From: Symbiodinium natans
Taxonomy: Eukaryota; Sar; Dinophyceae; Suessiales; Symbiodiniaceae
Length of the DNA stretch: 64,000 bases
Reading direction: 5' to 3'
Assembly (NCBI GenBank): GCA_905221605.1
Contig: CAJNDS010002095.1
Coordinates: forward strand, 111,001-175,000
Shown: positions 53,701 through 63,002 of the stretch, piece after piece
Layout of the letters: every line of letters starts with the position of its first letter
How positions within the stretch are numbered: the first letter of the stretch is position 1
Position numbers and translations under genes: made by a program
The notes under the pieces: generated by a model
The model's input: only the letters and a program-made list of their open reading frames with translations
Databases searched by the model: none
Told to the model about the DNA's origin: nothing

Positions 53701-55668
53701 AACCCTAAACCCTAAACCCTAAACCCTAAACCCTAAACCCTAAACCCTAAACCCCAAACCCTATAAACCCTAAACCGAAGTAAAACCTATGTAGGCCCTA
53801 AACCCCCAACCCGAAAAACACAGGAACAACCCTAAACCCTGAACCCTGAACCCTGAACCCTAAACCCTAAACCCTAGGGATATGGATAGAAGGGGAGCAT
53901 GGAGCATCCGGGGACAAATGTTGGCATTTCGTGAGGCTCCGGTGTCACCGTGTTTCAACTAGGGACCTTGATCTGGCTCTCAACCAATCTTGGTTTAGGC
54001 GTTGGGGTTTATGGCAATCGTGAGTGCAACTCTCAACCCTGAAATAATGTGCAACCAATGTTGCGCAAGGATCAGTCCAGAACCTGCACCCTTCACTTAA
54101 AACCCCAAACTCCTTGGTTCTGAAGTTGAGGCCCTCTAAACCCCCTAAACCCTCGAAACCTCCTAAACCGTAACCCTAAACCCTAAACCCTAAGCCCTAA
54201 ACCCTAAACGATTCTAAATTGGAAAGATGGGAGCCAGGTATCTCATAAGCCACGTTTTAGGATCTGCGTTCGAGGCGGTTGTTAGGGTTTACAGTTTAGG
54301 GATTCCAGAGAATTGCGGTGTCCCTAAACCCTGAACCCTAAACCCTAAATGCCTTCCTTTGCCTTGGGAGGGGCCTTCTAGGCCTACGGAGAAAGTGGGC
54401 TCCCAAAGAGCCCCAGCAGCCCAGCAGGGCGATGGTTCACCATGGGCAGCCTTTGCGCGCTCCATGCGGCGTTGCCGCACCGTGGCTGCCGGTAGGGTAT
54501 AGGGTTTAAGGTTTAGGGCTTAGGGCTTAGGGCTTAGGGCTTAGGGTTTAGGGTTTAGGGTTTAGGGTTTAGGGCTTAGGGTTTAGGGTTCCTGCACCTG
54601 GCCACGATGTGCCATCACGATACCATATTCTAAGCAAAATCACTTGCAAACGCCGATCGGCCTGTAGCAATGTCTGGATGCACACGGCAGTTTCAGTGAC
54701 GTCCCTGTCCGAAACTCCGTGGATATCAAGCGACGGGATATGTCCAAAGGCAGGCTTAAGCTCGAGCGCCCTTGAATCGCCTCCGGCGTACTCAGTAAAA
54801 GAGATAGCGGGCGGCCGCACAGCAGGTCTTGCCTTGGCCTTGGGCCGGTAGACAAGCAGGTTAGGCTCTGGCGAAGACTCCTCCGGCTCAACCCAAATCA
54901 CAGCTGGCGATGAACGCACAGCCGGTGGTGGAGTGCGGGCAAGAGAACGCTCCCTCGTCTCCCCCCAACACCGCCCGAACCCCGGCAACCCAAACTTGGG
55001 TTTAGGGTTTAGGGTTTAGGGTTTAGGGTTTAGGGTTTAGGGTTTAGGGTTTAGGGTTTAGGGTTTAGGGTTTAGGGTTTTGGGTTTTGGGTTTGGGGAT
55101 GTTCCCACCCATACGAACAGTCCTTAATGGGGATTATCATCGGGGGCAATATAATCCCAACTAGTGACTGATAGTGTAAGGGGGAGCATCCCAACCTCAA
55201 CCCCAGAACATGAAACCCGAGGCCTTGCCGACAACCCTGGCACGCTTCAGCCCTAAACCCCATAAAACTCCAAAATCTAAACCCTAAACCCTAAACCCTA
55301 AACCCTAAACCCTAAACCCTAAACCCTAAACCCTAAACCCTAAACCCTAAACCCTAAACCCTATATTATAAAACTCCAAAATCTAAACCCTAAACCTGAA
55401 CCAGCTCACAAGCCCAAGCCAATCCAAAGAACAGGCCTGAAATAGCCTTAGCTAGGCGTAAATATCCCTGAATAGCCTTAATTATGGGGAACCTAGGGGA
55501 GGTAGCCCTAAACCCTAAACCCTGAACTCTAAACCCTAAACCCTAAACCCTAAACCCCACATAGGAAAAAGGGGGGTAGTAGGGGAACCCCTGACTTAGT
55601 ACCTCGATGTCTTCCATCACCTTCACATCGTCCGAGTTCGAGCTGTCCTGCGTGGCGTTGTGGGTTTC
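50777..55668 (-). CDS. Gene model A, 5' and central exons
   Basis: Exons (start, spare): 55603-55668 (0,0; ETHNATQDSSNSDDVKVMED, donor GTACTAAG), 54598-54958 (0,1; 120 codons, including EPEESSPEPNLLVYRPKAKA and DRDVTETAVCIQTLLQADRR, donor GTGCAG), 54388-54485 (2,0; RQRRMERAKAAHGEPSPCWA, donor GTAGGC), 53634-53679 (0,1; ANIAPYWAALSEWWE, GC donor), 53110-53166 (2,1; ELLLCKSRMRATASETGF, donor GTAAGG), 53012-53052 (2,0; PKPNEKREWEEDQ, donor GTAAGC), 52789-52868 (0,2; LEHLAEEGVAAQWSLQKLRV). These seven join in phase. Further down are 52169-52228 (FKSSQMLTHVMCDHAARL), 51658-51711 (KKPFHNTEAFLGLDEELYQ, donor GTGAGC) and 50777-50840 (PHGIEARAASEELCDHRR, donor GTACCA). The first exon and start codon are not found. 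Acidic, charged, no recognised domain. Confidence 0.6.
50850..50970 (+). repeat. Telomere-like array (TTTAGGG)n
   Basis: About 17 perfect units, facing the preceding CCCTAAA array across a 64-bp exon. Confidence 0.95.
52474..52788 (-). CDS. Second strong reading frame overlapping a model A exon
   Basis: Immediately downstream of, and overlapping, the exon at 52789-52868, another frame reads NEDVFFKDPELANHMLDMGL, then DPTQAWTGDDEFDALLASLN, then AEALSGEIPIW before entering repeat. It can be opened from ATG at 52833. Either an exon in a new phase after a very short intron, or a frameshift, could explain two protein-like frames side by side. Confidence 0.4.
   Translation of the reverse strand, partial: VTVPGNEDVFFKDPELANHMLDMGLDPTQAWTGDDEFDALLASLNAEALSGEIPIWTDPKPTLSPIRPKPYIQPKPETCPRVHVLCHAQQLPKPLTLSRPPVFF
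52872..52973 (+). repeat. Telomere-like array (TTTAGGG)n
   Basis: About 14 perfect units directly upstream (coding sense) of the exon at 52789-52868. Confidence 0.95.
53423..53462 (+). repeat. Poly-T/poly-G homopolymer junction
   Basis: About 23 T followed by about 17 G, the same order as at 21.07 kb. Confidence 0.9.
54996..55082 (+). repeat. Telomere-like array (TTTAGGG)n
   Basis: About 12 perfect units between model A's large exon and a family 1 element. Confidence 0.95.
55091..55196. mobile_element. Family 1 MITE-like element
   Basis: Left end GTTTGGGGATGTTCCCACCC, right end GGGGGAGCATCCCAAC, with the conserved ACAGTCCTTAATGGGGATTA segment. Confidence 0.75.
55276..55363 (-). repeat. Telomere-like array (CCCTAAA)n
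   Basis: About 12 perfect units, bracketed by two copies of AAAACTCCAAAATCTAAACC. Confidence 0.95.
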
Positions 55669-56219
55669 CTTGTTTTGGCCTCAGCCCTGAACCCTAAACC
55701 CGAAACCCCTAAACCCTAAACCCTAAACCCTAAACCCTAAACCCTAAACCCTAAACCCTATAACCCTATAACCCTATAACCCTAAACCCTAAAGTCAAGA
55801 CTCTACCCTCTATGACTTATCTCGCCGTGCGGAACATGACCCATCTCTAGAAGACCCGAGGAAGTCCCACTCCCGGCTCACGGGGTCTATTTTTTAGAGT
55901 TTAAGGTTTAGGGTTTAGGGTTTAGGAAAAGGTGCGTCCAAAAAGCAAGGGTTTAAGCTTTGGGGTTCAGGGTTTAGGGTTTAGGGTTTAGGGTGTTCTG
56001 GGCACAGATTACAGACTGCGTACTACCAGCGCATATAATTACACTGAAGTGACATAATCTGTCCGCCCGATCATAATCCCAGTAGTACGTGTAGTCCGTG
56101 TAGTGGACGTCATAGCAGCCAAAGTACTATGTCGGCAGTCTTGCATGTATATCGGCAATGATGAAAAGGATTTATGGTAGTGTTGATAACCAGATAGTAT
56201 TAGAGAGAGAGAGATAGTC

Positions 56220-56462
<243 letters not shown>

Positions 56463-56624
56463 AGAAAATACACACTTCCCGAGTCCTCCAGACTTGATGT
56501 GCAGACAGCATGACCAACTTCGGTTGGCTCAAGGATCAAGACTTGATGCCTGTGCGAAAACATACTTGCAGCTTCGGATATCTCACTTGTGTTGTTGAGC
56601 TCAGTGACCTCAGTTACTTTTTCA

Positions 56625-56636
56625 TGGTAGCGGAGC
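56625..56636 (+). promoter_or_regulatory. Candidate primer-binding site
   Basis: TGGTAGCGGAGC directly follows ...TTTTTCA. Its first eight bases match the start of the yeast Ty1 site, which is complementary to the 3' end of initiator tRNA-Met. It lies 33 bases before the Gag-Pol ATG. Confidence 0.4.
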
Positions 56637-56669
56637 TGAAAGCTCCAGTAGAACTTTGGTAGAGCCCAA

Positions 56670-59600
56670 ATGTCACTTGAAGGAGAGAACGACTTCACCG
56701 GTAAGCTTAGGCTACCGTTGCCACCGACTTTCTCAGGTAAACCTGCGGAATGGGAAGAATGGTCGTGGAAGTTTCGCGCGTACTTGTCGATGTTTGATGC
56801 ACAGGCTGCAAGGTACTTGGAACAGCACGAGAATGATGAGGCACCGCTCACGGATGAGGCACTTGAGGTGCACGTGCTTACAGAAGAAGGTGTTGCAGCA
56901 CTTGATCAGACCGCGACGGCAGGTAGAGTCACTTTCAGTCGGAAGTTGCATTATCTGCTTGCGAACTTGACGTCAGAGTCGGCATTGCTTGTGGTTCGTC
57001 AGAACTACGACTCGAATGGGTTTGAGACTTGGCGTCGACTTGTCAAGAAGTTTGCGTTGCCAGATGCTGCGAGGCATGTTTCACTTCTGACGCAGTTGCT
57101 TGACTTTCGGTTTGGGTCGCATACGTTCGAGCAGGATTTCAACACTTGGGAGACGATCAAGACAAAGTATGAGCGACAGACCGGTGCTGACTTGCCTGAC
57201 AGCGTGCTTGTCGCTACGTTGTTGAATAAGACTTCCGGTGCGCTCCAGCAGCACTTGAGGTTGAATGCTCGGACCTTGACGACTTACGAAGACATCAAAG
57301 CCACGATAGTCGAGTACTATCAGTCCAGGCACTTGATCATGAGCAACTCGTCTTCGTCGAATCAAGGCCCAGCACCAATGGACATTGGAGGACTTAAAGG
57401 AAAGAAAGGCTTCGGCAAAAGTGGCTTCGGCTACTTTAAAGGAAAAGGAAAAGGAAAGAGCAAGAGCAAAGGAAAGAACCCACACTTGAGTTTTCACACT
57501 GCACAGAAAGGAAAAGGAAAAGGAAAGGACTTTGGAGGAAGCAAAGGAAAAGGAAAAGGCAAGAGCAAAGGAAAACTTCGTGGTCAGCATGCTTTGGCTT
57601 GTTGGACTTGTGGCAAACCAGGACATGTTTCGGCAAATTGTCCACTTGGTCGTGTGAGTGCGGTTGATGAGAATGCCACTTTGGATGGCTCGTTTGAAGA
57701 TTGGTCAGTCGATGACACTTGGCAAGTTGGTGACTTTGAGGAAGAATGGTGGAGCGATGACTTAGTCGCAGCGGTAGGACTTGGTTGGAGTGATGAGGAA
57801 TGGTGGCCTGCATGGGACGATGGTTGGTCGTCCACTTGGAGTGATTGGAACGACGACACTTGGAGTGTCGTGTCGCCACCACCTGCTGTTGAGAAGGCTA
57901 CTTCAGCCCCGCCATCGCATGCTGCGGAGCCGAAGGCAACTTCGGGTGCCCCAGTGAGTGCTGTCACTTTGGGAACGCCGCCTGCGAGACTTTCCTCCGC
58001 GGCGAAGCCCAAGGCGACACCCAAGGCTACTTCGAAGGCCTCTGGACTTGCCATTGCGGCAATTACACTTGGGAGCATGTTTGCTGGTACGCAGTCGTGT
58101 TTCGTTTCGCCAACTTGTGATGCATCGCTTGATTGCATGTTGAGTGGAAGCATTGTGTTTGATGGCTTTGGTCGCTCACTTGGTGCACGAAGTGATGTGG
58201 CCACTTGGCAGTTGTCCCCTGTGTGCGACTTGCCGTTGAAGAATGAAGCGAATCAAACTTCGCTCTCGAATCCGACTTCGTTGTCCGATTGGGGTTTGGA
58301 GCACTTGAGTTCCACCTTCTATGACCCCTACTTGGCCGAGCATGAGGTTGCTGTTGCATCAGTTGAGACAGGACTTGAGACTTGGATCCTGTTTGATTCC
58401 GGTGCTGCAGCAAATTGCTGTCCCCCGGACTTTGCTCCGGACTTCCCGTTGTTGAAACTTGAAGAACGAGCACCTCCGCTTAAGAGCATTTCAGGCCAGA
58501 CTTTGCAGATCTATGGTCGAAAGCTTGTTGCCTTTGAGTTGGATGGTCAGCGACTTTGGTTGAACTTTTATGTGTGCGATGTACCGTACAGTGTGATTTC
58601 AGTCGCTAGACTTTTGCAGCAAGGATGCAAGGCAGTGTTGACATCTGAGGGATCTCAGCTTGAAGGTCCCACGGGTGCAACTTTTCCTGTCACAAGACAT
58701 GGTTCACTTCTGTTCTTGTGTCCGACGCTTGCTGAATTTGATCCGAATGAGTATGCAGACTTCAGCAAAGGATTCCATGAACAGTTCGCAGTGAGACCTC
58801 CTCCTGGACTTGTTGCGCCGACCCTTAAGCCCACGTACTACCACGCGGACAGTTGGGTACTTGATGAGGCCAACGCAACCTTGACGAGGCTTCACAAGCG
58901 TGGTCGAGCAACTTTGTTTTCTCCCGAAGGAACCAAGGATCGGCCGGTTGAGTTGAAAGACTTGACAGGTGAACGTGTGACAGTCATGAACTTTAAAGAT
59001 GGTTCGTCTAAAACCTTGAATGATGATTGGCGAAAAAGTGATGATCCCCGAGCAAAGCAGGATAAGTACTTCAAGGGCAAAACCGTCTTCAAACTTGCTT
59101 CGAAACCAACAGGTAGGAGACTTGTAGGCAAGCAGTCAACTTTGCCCCGTCCTGAAGTTCATGTTGAAATGCCACCGCCTGTCCCAAGTTCTAGGACTTC
59201 AACCCAGAAACTTAGTCCAGAAGTTGTCCTGCGAGATCATGGTGAATATGCTGATACTTTCCGAAAGCGAGTGTTTGACTTGGTGGCGGATGAAGCAGTT
59301 GATCCCATGAAAGGTCTTGAGAACTTTGTGAAGAGATCACTTGATGATGTGGATCCACAGACCAATGAGGCCTACACCCACGACACTTGGGTGCAGTTGC
59401 CAACCATGTGGATTAGACTTCACCGTCAGCCACGAAAGAACTTGTTCGTGCCTTCAGAGCGTTCCGAAGGCGGTCCGAACTTGAGCGAGTTAAGCAAAGC
59501 ACGGGTTACAATACAACTTGACGATCATGGGAGCATGAAGGTTGATGAAGACGATTGGACACTTGAAGGTGCAGATCGTGACGTTGTTGAACCCTTTGCT

Positions 59601-62600
59601 TGTGGTGGTGCGACTTGCTTTGAGAAGCGTGACTTGTATGTCAAGGAGATTCCCGAGGTGGCCGAACCTGACTTGTTTGAGACATCGGCCCGGCGACCGA
59701 GAGGACTTCCTGCGCCCTCGGAGCCGACGCTCACGGAGCGTAAAGAGCATGAACTTACGCACCTGCCTTTTCGTTCTTGGTGCCCGATTTGCGTCCGTGC
59801 AAAGAGCAAACAGAACCACAGCAGGACTTTGAAAACGAAGCAGCCGGTCGTTCAACTTGACTACTGCTTCCTTGGAGATAATCCTGAAGAGCCCCAGGTT
59901 ACTCTCCTCACCGCTGTGGACTTGCTGTCGGGCATGGGACTTTCGTGCGTTGTTCCAGCCAAAGGCCGCTCTGTCTATGCTCAGGCAGAACTTCGGAGAT
60001 ACATCCTTGAAATCGGGCGCACTTTTGGCATCTTGCAAATCGACCCCGAACCCTCACTTAAGGCTTTGGTTGCTGAGTTCACTTCGGAGGTAGGCGGACT
60101 TTCGGTTCGTCATTCCCCAACAGGTTGGAAGCAAGCCCAAGGAGCAGTTGGAGTGCTTCAGTCTAACTTGTATGCCCAAATACGCACCCTCAAGCTTGAC
60201 TTAGAGGGAAGGTATTCTGGGTTCACCTTGCAGAAAACCCATCCGTTGTTCACTTGGCTTGTAAAGCATGCGCAGTGGTTGATGAACCGATATGCTCACA
60301 AAAGTGACGGACTTACTTCCTTCGAGAAGCGCTGGGGAAAGCCGTATAACGGCGCACTTTGTCGATTTGCGGAGGTTGTTCACTTTCGCAAAATTGGCAA
60401 ATTTCCCAAATCGGACGCGGCTTGGGAAGAAGGACTTTGGCTCGGAAGAGACACAGAGTCCAACCAGCACTTCGTTGGGACACCCCAGGGTGTGATAAAG
60501 ATCCGTTCACTTCGGCGTAGACCGCCGTCTGAGCAGCTCGACTTGGCACTTGTGCAGTCCCTGAAGGCAACGCCCTGGGACCCTAGAGGCACAAAAGTTG
60601 AGACAGATCACTTTGTCTTTCCACCGCAGCAGCCGAGACCTGGAGAGAACTTGGTTGAGCCACCAGACGATCCGGATGCCATTCCGGAAAACTTAGGAAA
60701 TGCTGGTGACCTGGCGCAAGAACTTGAGCAAGACATGTTGCGTGAGCTTCAGTCGACTTCGGAAACCCGCGCGGCCGCCGACTTGCCAGTGCCTGAGGGA
60801 CCGATGGATGCTGAAGAACTTGCAGAGAGGCAGGACAAGCGCAGTCATGAGGAACCTACTTCCTCCGCTGAAAGAGCTTCCTCTGAGCCTGCGACTTCGC
60901 GAAGGCGCGTAGGCGTCACGACGGAGCGCAAGCGCGACACTTCAGAGGTCCCTGAAGCAGCGACGAAAGTGCAGCGCATTTCGTCACTTGTCCGCTCGCC
61001 TGACCAGCAGATGCGAATTTTCGACTTGAGAATTTCTGCCGTCACCACGAAGCAGGAACTTGAGGTTCCTGTGTGCGTCAACCAAGATGAAACAGAGATC
61101 TCACTTGCTGAGCGTTTGAGCAATCCCTTGTTCTGGCAGTCGCCTGAATTCACTTACGAAGAAGAAAAAGCTGGCATGAACAAGGAAATGAAAAGCATGA
61201 TCGACTTCGACGTCTTCACGGAGCAGAAAATGTCAGACCTGACGCCAGAGCAACTTGCGACTGTAATATCCACAAAGTGGGTTAAAGTTCGCAAAGGCGA
61301 TGGCACTTGTCGATGTCGACTTGTTGTCCGTGGTTATGACCAGCTCATTGATGATCCGGATGACACTTATGCGTCTACGCCCAGCTTGTTGACGTTGAAG
61401 ACCTTGTTGACTTTGGCGGTAGCGCGTGGTTGGCACATCACTTTGGCAGACATCTCCACGGCGTTCTTGCATGCGTTGGTGGAAGGCGATGTTTGGGTAC
61501 TTCCTCCTGTAGAGTATTACCCCGAAGGGGGTGTGGTTTGGAAACTTAAGCGTGCGCTTTACGGCTTGAAAAATGCTCCTGCGCTGTGGCAGACCCACTT
61601 GGCAGCTACACTTGAGGCGCAAGGTTTCCAGCGCATGAAGAGTGATCCGAACCTTTACTTTCATGCAGGTCGGAAGGTTTATGTGTTGTGCTACGTTGAC
61701 GACTTGATGTTGTTCGGCGCAAAGAAGGACGTTGATGCCATTGTAGCTTCACTTCAGAAAGAGTTGCTCCTGCGTATAACCGGTGAGCTTGTCGAGGGTT
61801 CAGAGGCTACTTTCCTTGGCAGAAAGATGCGTCGCACGCCGACTTCCGTTGAGATGTACATGTCCGCGACTTACGTTGAAGGTATGCTTGCTGAGGCTGG
61901 GATGTCCACTTGTAAACCGGCTCCGTCTCCTGGCACGGATGCGTTGAAGAAGGTTTCCGAGACTGCGGAAGCACTTAATCCTGAGGAGCATAAACGGTAT
62001 CGCAAACTTGTCGGTCAGCTCTTGTGGATGTGCAACTTGCGCATGGACATCATGTATGCCGTGAAAGAGTTGTCGCGTGGACTTGCGTCTCCTACGACGG
62101 ATCATTGGGCAAAGTTAAAGCACTTGCTTCGGTATCTTGCAGGTACCAAGGAGTATGTCCAAGAACTTCGCCCGAACATCCGGTTGTCTGAGAAGCATTC
62201 CTCTCTTGATGTTCACACTTACGTTGATTCTGACTGGGCTGGTGATCCTGATACACGGCGTTCCACTTCCGGAGTTGCGACTTACCTGCTTGGCGTTAAC
62301 TTGCAGTCGCACTCCAGGACGCAGCAAACGATTGCACTCTCCTCTGGAGAGGCTGAACTTTACGCAATCGGCGGTGGAGCTGCGGACGCGCTGTTTCTCA
62401 GATCACTTCTCTTGGAATCTCGCTTGATCCCAAAGGTGCACTTGTTCTTGCATACCGATAGCACGGCTGGTAAGTCGATGGCATCGCGCTATGGCACTTC
62501 GCGTAAAACGCGTCACGTTCAGTTAAGACACTTGTACGTTCAAGAGCTTGTAACTTCAGGTATGGTCATCATCCGCAAAGTACTTGGTACCCTGAACAGT

Positions 62601-62687
62601 GCTGATGTACTTACGAAGTACGTGTCTAAAGAAACTTTGGCAAGGCATGTGGGCACTTTGGGCTTGAGGCCCAGAGACGCCATGTAG
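56670..62687 (+). CDS. Ty1/copia-type Gag-Pol polyprotein, 2005 aa
   Basis: One uninterrupted frame. Residues 1-235 are Gag-like (LPPTFSGKPAEWEEWSWKFR near the start). 241-303 is a Gly/Lys-rich basic run. C311-x2-C314-x4-H319-x4-C324 is a zinc knuckle. 344-403 is acidic and very rich in tryptophan. The aspartic protease motif is DSGAA at 576-580. An HHCC-like zinc motif is H1027, H1031, C1038, C1041 (RSWCPICVRAK). The integrase core has D1064 and D1125, but the residue exactly 35 further on, expected to be Glu, is Gly1161 (GGA). Reverse transcriptase has LADISTAFLHA (D1594), the RALYGLKNAP segment and YVDD at 1675-1678. RNase H has YVDSDWAGDPDTRRSTSG (D1853), SSGEAELYAI and LHTDSTAGKS (D1930). 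No stop or frameshift: Gag and Pol are fused without recoding. It would make virus-like particles, copy RNA and integrate, except that the integrase change predicts a catalytic defect. Dinoflagellate origin is inferred from the Gag style. Confidence 0.95.
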   Translation: MSLEGENDFTGKLRLPLPPTFSGKPAEWEEWSWKFRAYLSMFDAQAARYLEQHENDEAPLTDEALEVHVLTEEGVAALDQTATAGRVTFSRKLHYLLANLTSESALLVVRQNYDSNGFETWRRLVKKFALPDAARHVSLLTQLLDFRFGSHTFEQDFNTWETIKTKYERQTGADLPDSVLVATLLNKTSGALQQHLRLNARTLTTYEDIKATIVEYYQSRHLIMSNSSSSNQGPAPMDIGGLKGKKGFGKSGFGYFKGKGKGKSKSKGKNPHLSFHTAQKGKGKGKDFGGSKGKGKGKSKGKLRGQHALACWTCGKPGHVSANCPLGRVSAVDENATLDGSFEDWSVDDTWQVGDFEEEWWSDDLVAAVGLGWSDEEWWPAWDDGWSSTWSDWNDDTWSVVSPPPAVEKATSAPPSHAAEPKATSGAPVSAVTLGTPPARLSSAAKPKATPKATSKASGLAIAAITLGSMFAGTQSCFVSPTCDASLDCMLSGSIVFDGFGRSLGARSDVATWQLSPVCDLPLKNEANQTSLSNPTSLSDWGLEHLSSTFYDPYLAEHEVAVASVETGLETWILFDSGAAANCCPPDFAPDFPLLKLEERAPPLKSISGQTLQIYGRKLVAFELDGQRLWLNFYVCDVPYSVISVARLLQQGCKAVLTSEGSQLEGPTGATFPVTRHGSLLFLCPTLAEFDPNEYADFSKGFHEQFAVRPPPGLVAPTLKPTYYHADSWVLDEANATLTRLHKRGRATLFSPEGTKDRPVELKDLTGERVTVMNFKDGSSKTLNDDWRKSDDPRAKQDKYFKGKTVFKLASKPTGRRLVGKQSTLPRPEVHVEMPPPVPSSRTSTQKLSPEVVLRDHGEYADTFRKRVFDLVADEAVDPMKGLENFVKRSLDDVDPQTNEAYTHDTWVQLPTMWIRLHRQPRKNLFVPSERSEGGPNLSELSKARVTIQLDDHGSMKVDEDDWTLEGADRDVVEPFACGGATCFEKRDLYVKEIPEVAEPDLFETSARRPRGLPAPSEPTLTERKEHELTHLPFRSWCPICVRAKSKQNHSRTLKTKQPVVQLDYCFLGDNPEEPQVTLLTAVDLLSGMGLSCVVPAKGRSVYAQAELRRYILEIGRTFGILQIDPEPSLKALVAEFTSEVGGLSVRHSPTGWKQAQGAVGVLQSNLYAQIRTLKLDLEGRYSGFTLQKTHPLFTWLVKHAQWLMNRYAHKSDGLTSFEKRWGKPYNGALCRFAEVVHFRKIGKFPKSDAAWEEGLWLGRDTESNQHFVGTPQGVIKIRSLRRRPPSEQLDLALVQSLKATPWDPRGTKVETDHFVFPPQQPRPGENLVEPPDDPDAIPENLGNAGDLAQELEQDMLRELQSTSETRAAADLPVPEGPMDAEELAERQDKRSHEEPTSSAERASSEPATSRRRVGVTTERKRDTSEVPEAATKVQRISSLVRSPDQQMRIFDLRISAVTTKQELEVPVCVNQDETEISLAERLSNPLFWQSPEFTYEEEKAGMNKEMKSMIDFDVFTEQKMSDLTPEQLATVISTKWVKVRKGDGTCRCRLVVRGYDQLIDDPDDTYASTPSLLTLKTLLTLAVARGWHITLADISTAFLHALVEGDVWVLPPVEYYPEGGVVWKLKRALYGLKNAPALWQTHLAATLEAQGFQRMKSDPNLYFHAGRKVYVLCYVDDLMLFGAKKDVDAIVASLQKELLLRITGELVEGSEATFLGRKMRRTPTSVEMYMSATYVEGMLAEAGMSTCKPAPSPGTDALKKVSETAEALNPEEHKRYRKLVGQLLWMCNLRMDIMYAVKELSRGLASPTTDHWAKLKHLLRYLAGTKEYVQELRPNIRLSEKHSSLDVHTYVDSDWAGDPDTRRSTSGVATYLLGVNLQSHSRTQQTIALSSGEAELYAIGGGAADALFLRSLLLESRLIPKVHLFLHTDSTAGKSMASRYGTSRKTRHVQLRHLYVQELVTSGMVIIRKVLGTLNSADVLTKYVSKETLARHVGTLGLRPRDAM

Positions 62688-63002
62688 GAGTAACCTACTT
62701 GTGCGTTTCACCCAGGCTAAAAGGAGAAAGACAAGAGAGAGAGTAAACTTGCGAGAGCTACAAATCCGAAAAAAAAACCTTTCTAACTTTCTCCTTCCAC
62801 TCTCCATACCCTGAAAAAAAACTTTCCTTTACCCTGAAGAAACATTTAGGGCTAATTCGTTTCAGTGGAGGTCACTTGCCAGTGTTGTGATGTTGCGCTT
62901 GACATGTCGGGAGCTGCGAGTTCAACTTAAGCTTTTGCCGCATCTGGCTCTCCCCAACCTATCTTAAACTCTAAACCTTTTCCCCTTAGTAGACTTGTTG
63001 CA
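62688..63002 (+). other. Spacer after Gag-Pol
   Basis: Holds a small GTAGG-AGTAA-CCTAC hairpin at the Gag-Pol stop, the polypurine tract, two poly-A runs of 8-9 bases and a pyrimidine tract with AG before the next frame. No protein-like frame and no LTR-type terminus seen. Confidence 0.6.
62719..62743 (+). promoter_or_regulatory. Candidate polypurine tract
   Basis: An uninterrupted purine-rich stretch AAAAGGAGAAAGACAAGAGA-, 32 bases after the Gag-Pol stop, in the place where plus-strand priming occurs in LTR elements. The following bases do not begin with TG, so the LTR start is not confirmed. Confidence 0.4.

Larger units (their letters stand above)
1..56000. repeat. Interstitial telomere-like repeat landscape with exon islands
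   Basis: Nearly every few hundred bases hold a tract of TTTAGGG or its complement CCCTAAA, from 2-3 units to about 50. Both orientations occur and they switch repeatedly, so this is not a chromosome end, which would show one orientation only. Stretches between tracts are degenerate telomere-like sequence, short inverted-repeat elements (listed separately) or GC-rich exon-like islands (listed in the gene models). Gene-free stretches longer than 300 bases that hold only such degenerate repeat include roughly 12,000-12,700, 35,110-35,500 and 50,170-50,340. The heptamer is the telomere unit of plants, some green algae and dinoflagellates; the choice of dinoflagellate comes from the retroelement and splice sites. 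Confidence 0.95.

Noticed and set aside
57081..62807. Numerous minus-strand and shifted frames inside the retroelement
   Set aside because: They are antisense or out-of-frame to the 2005-codon Gag-Pol frame, which has full domain support.
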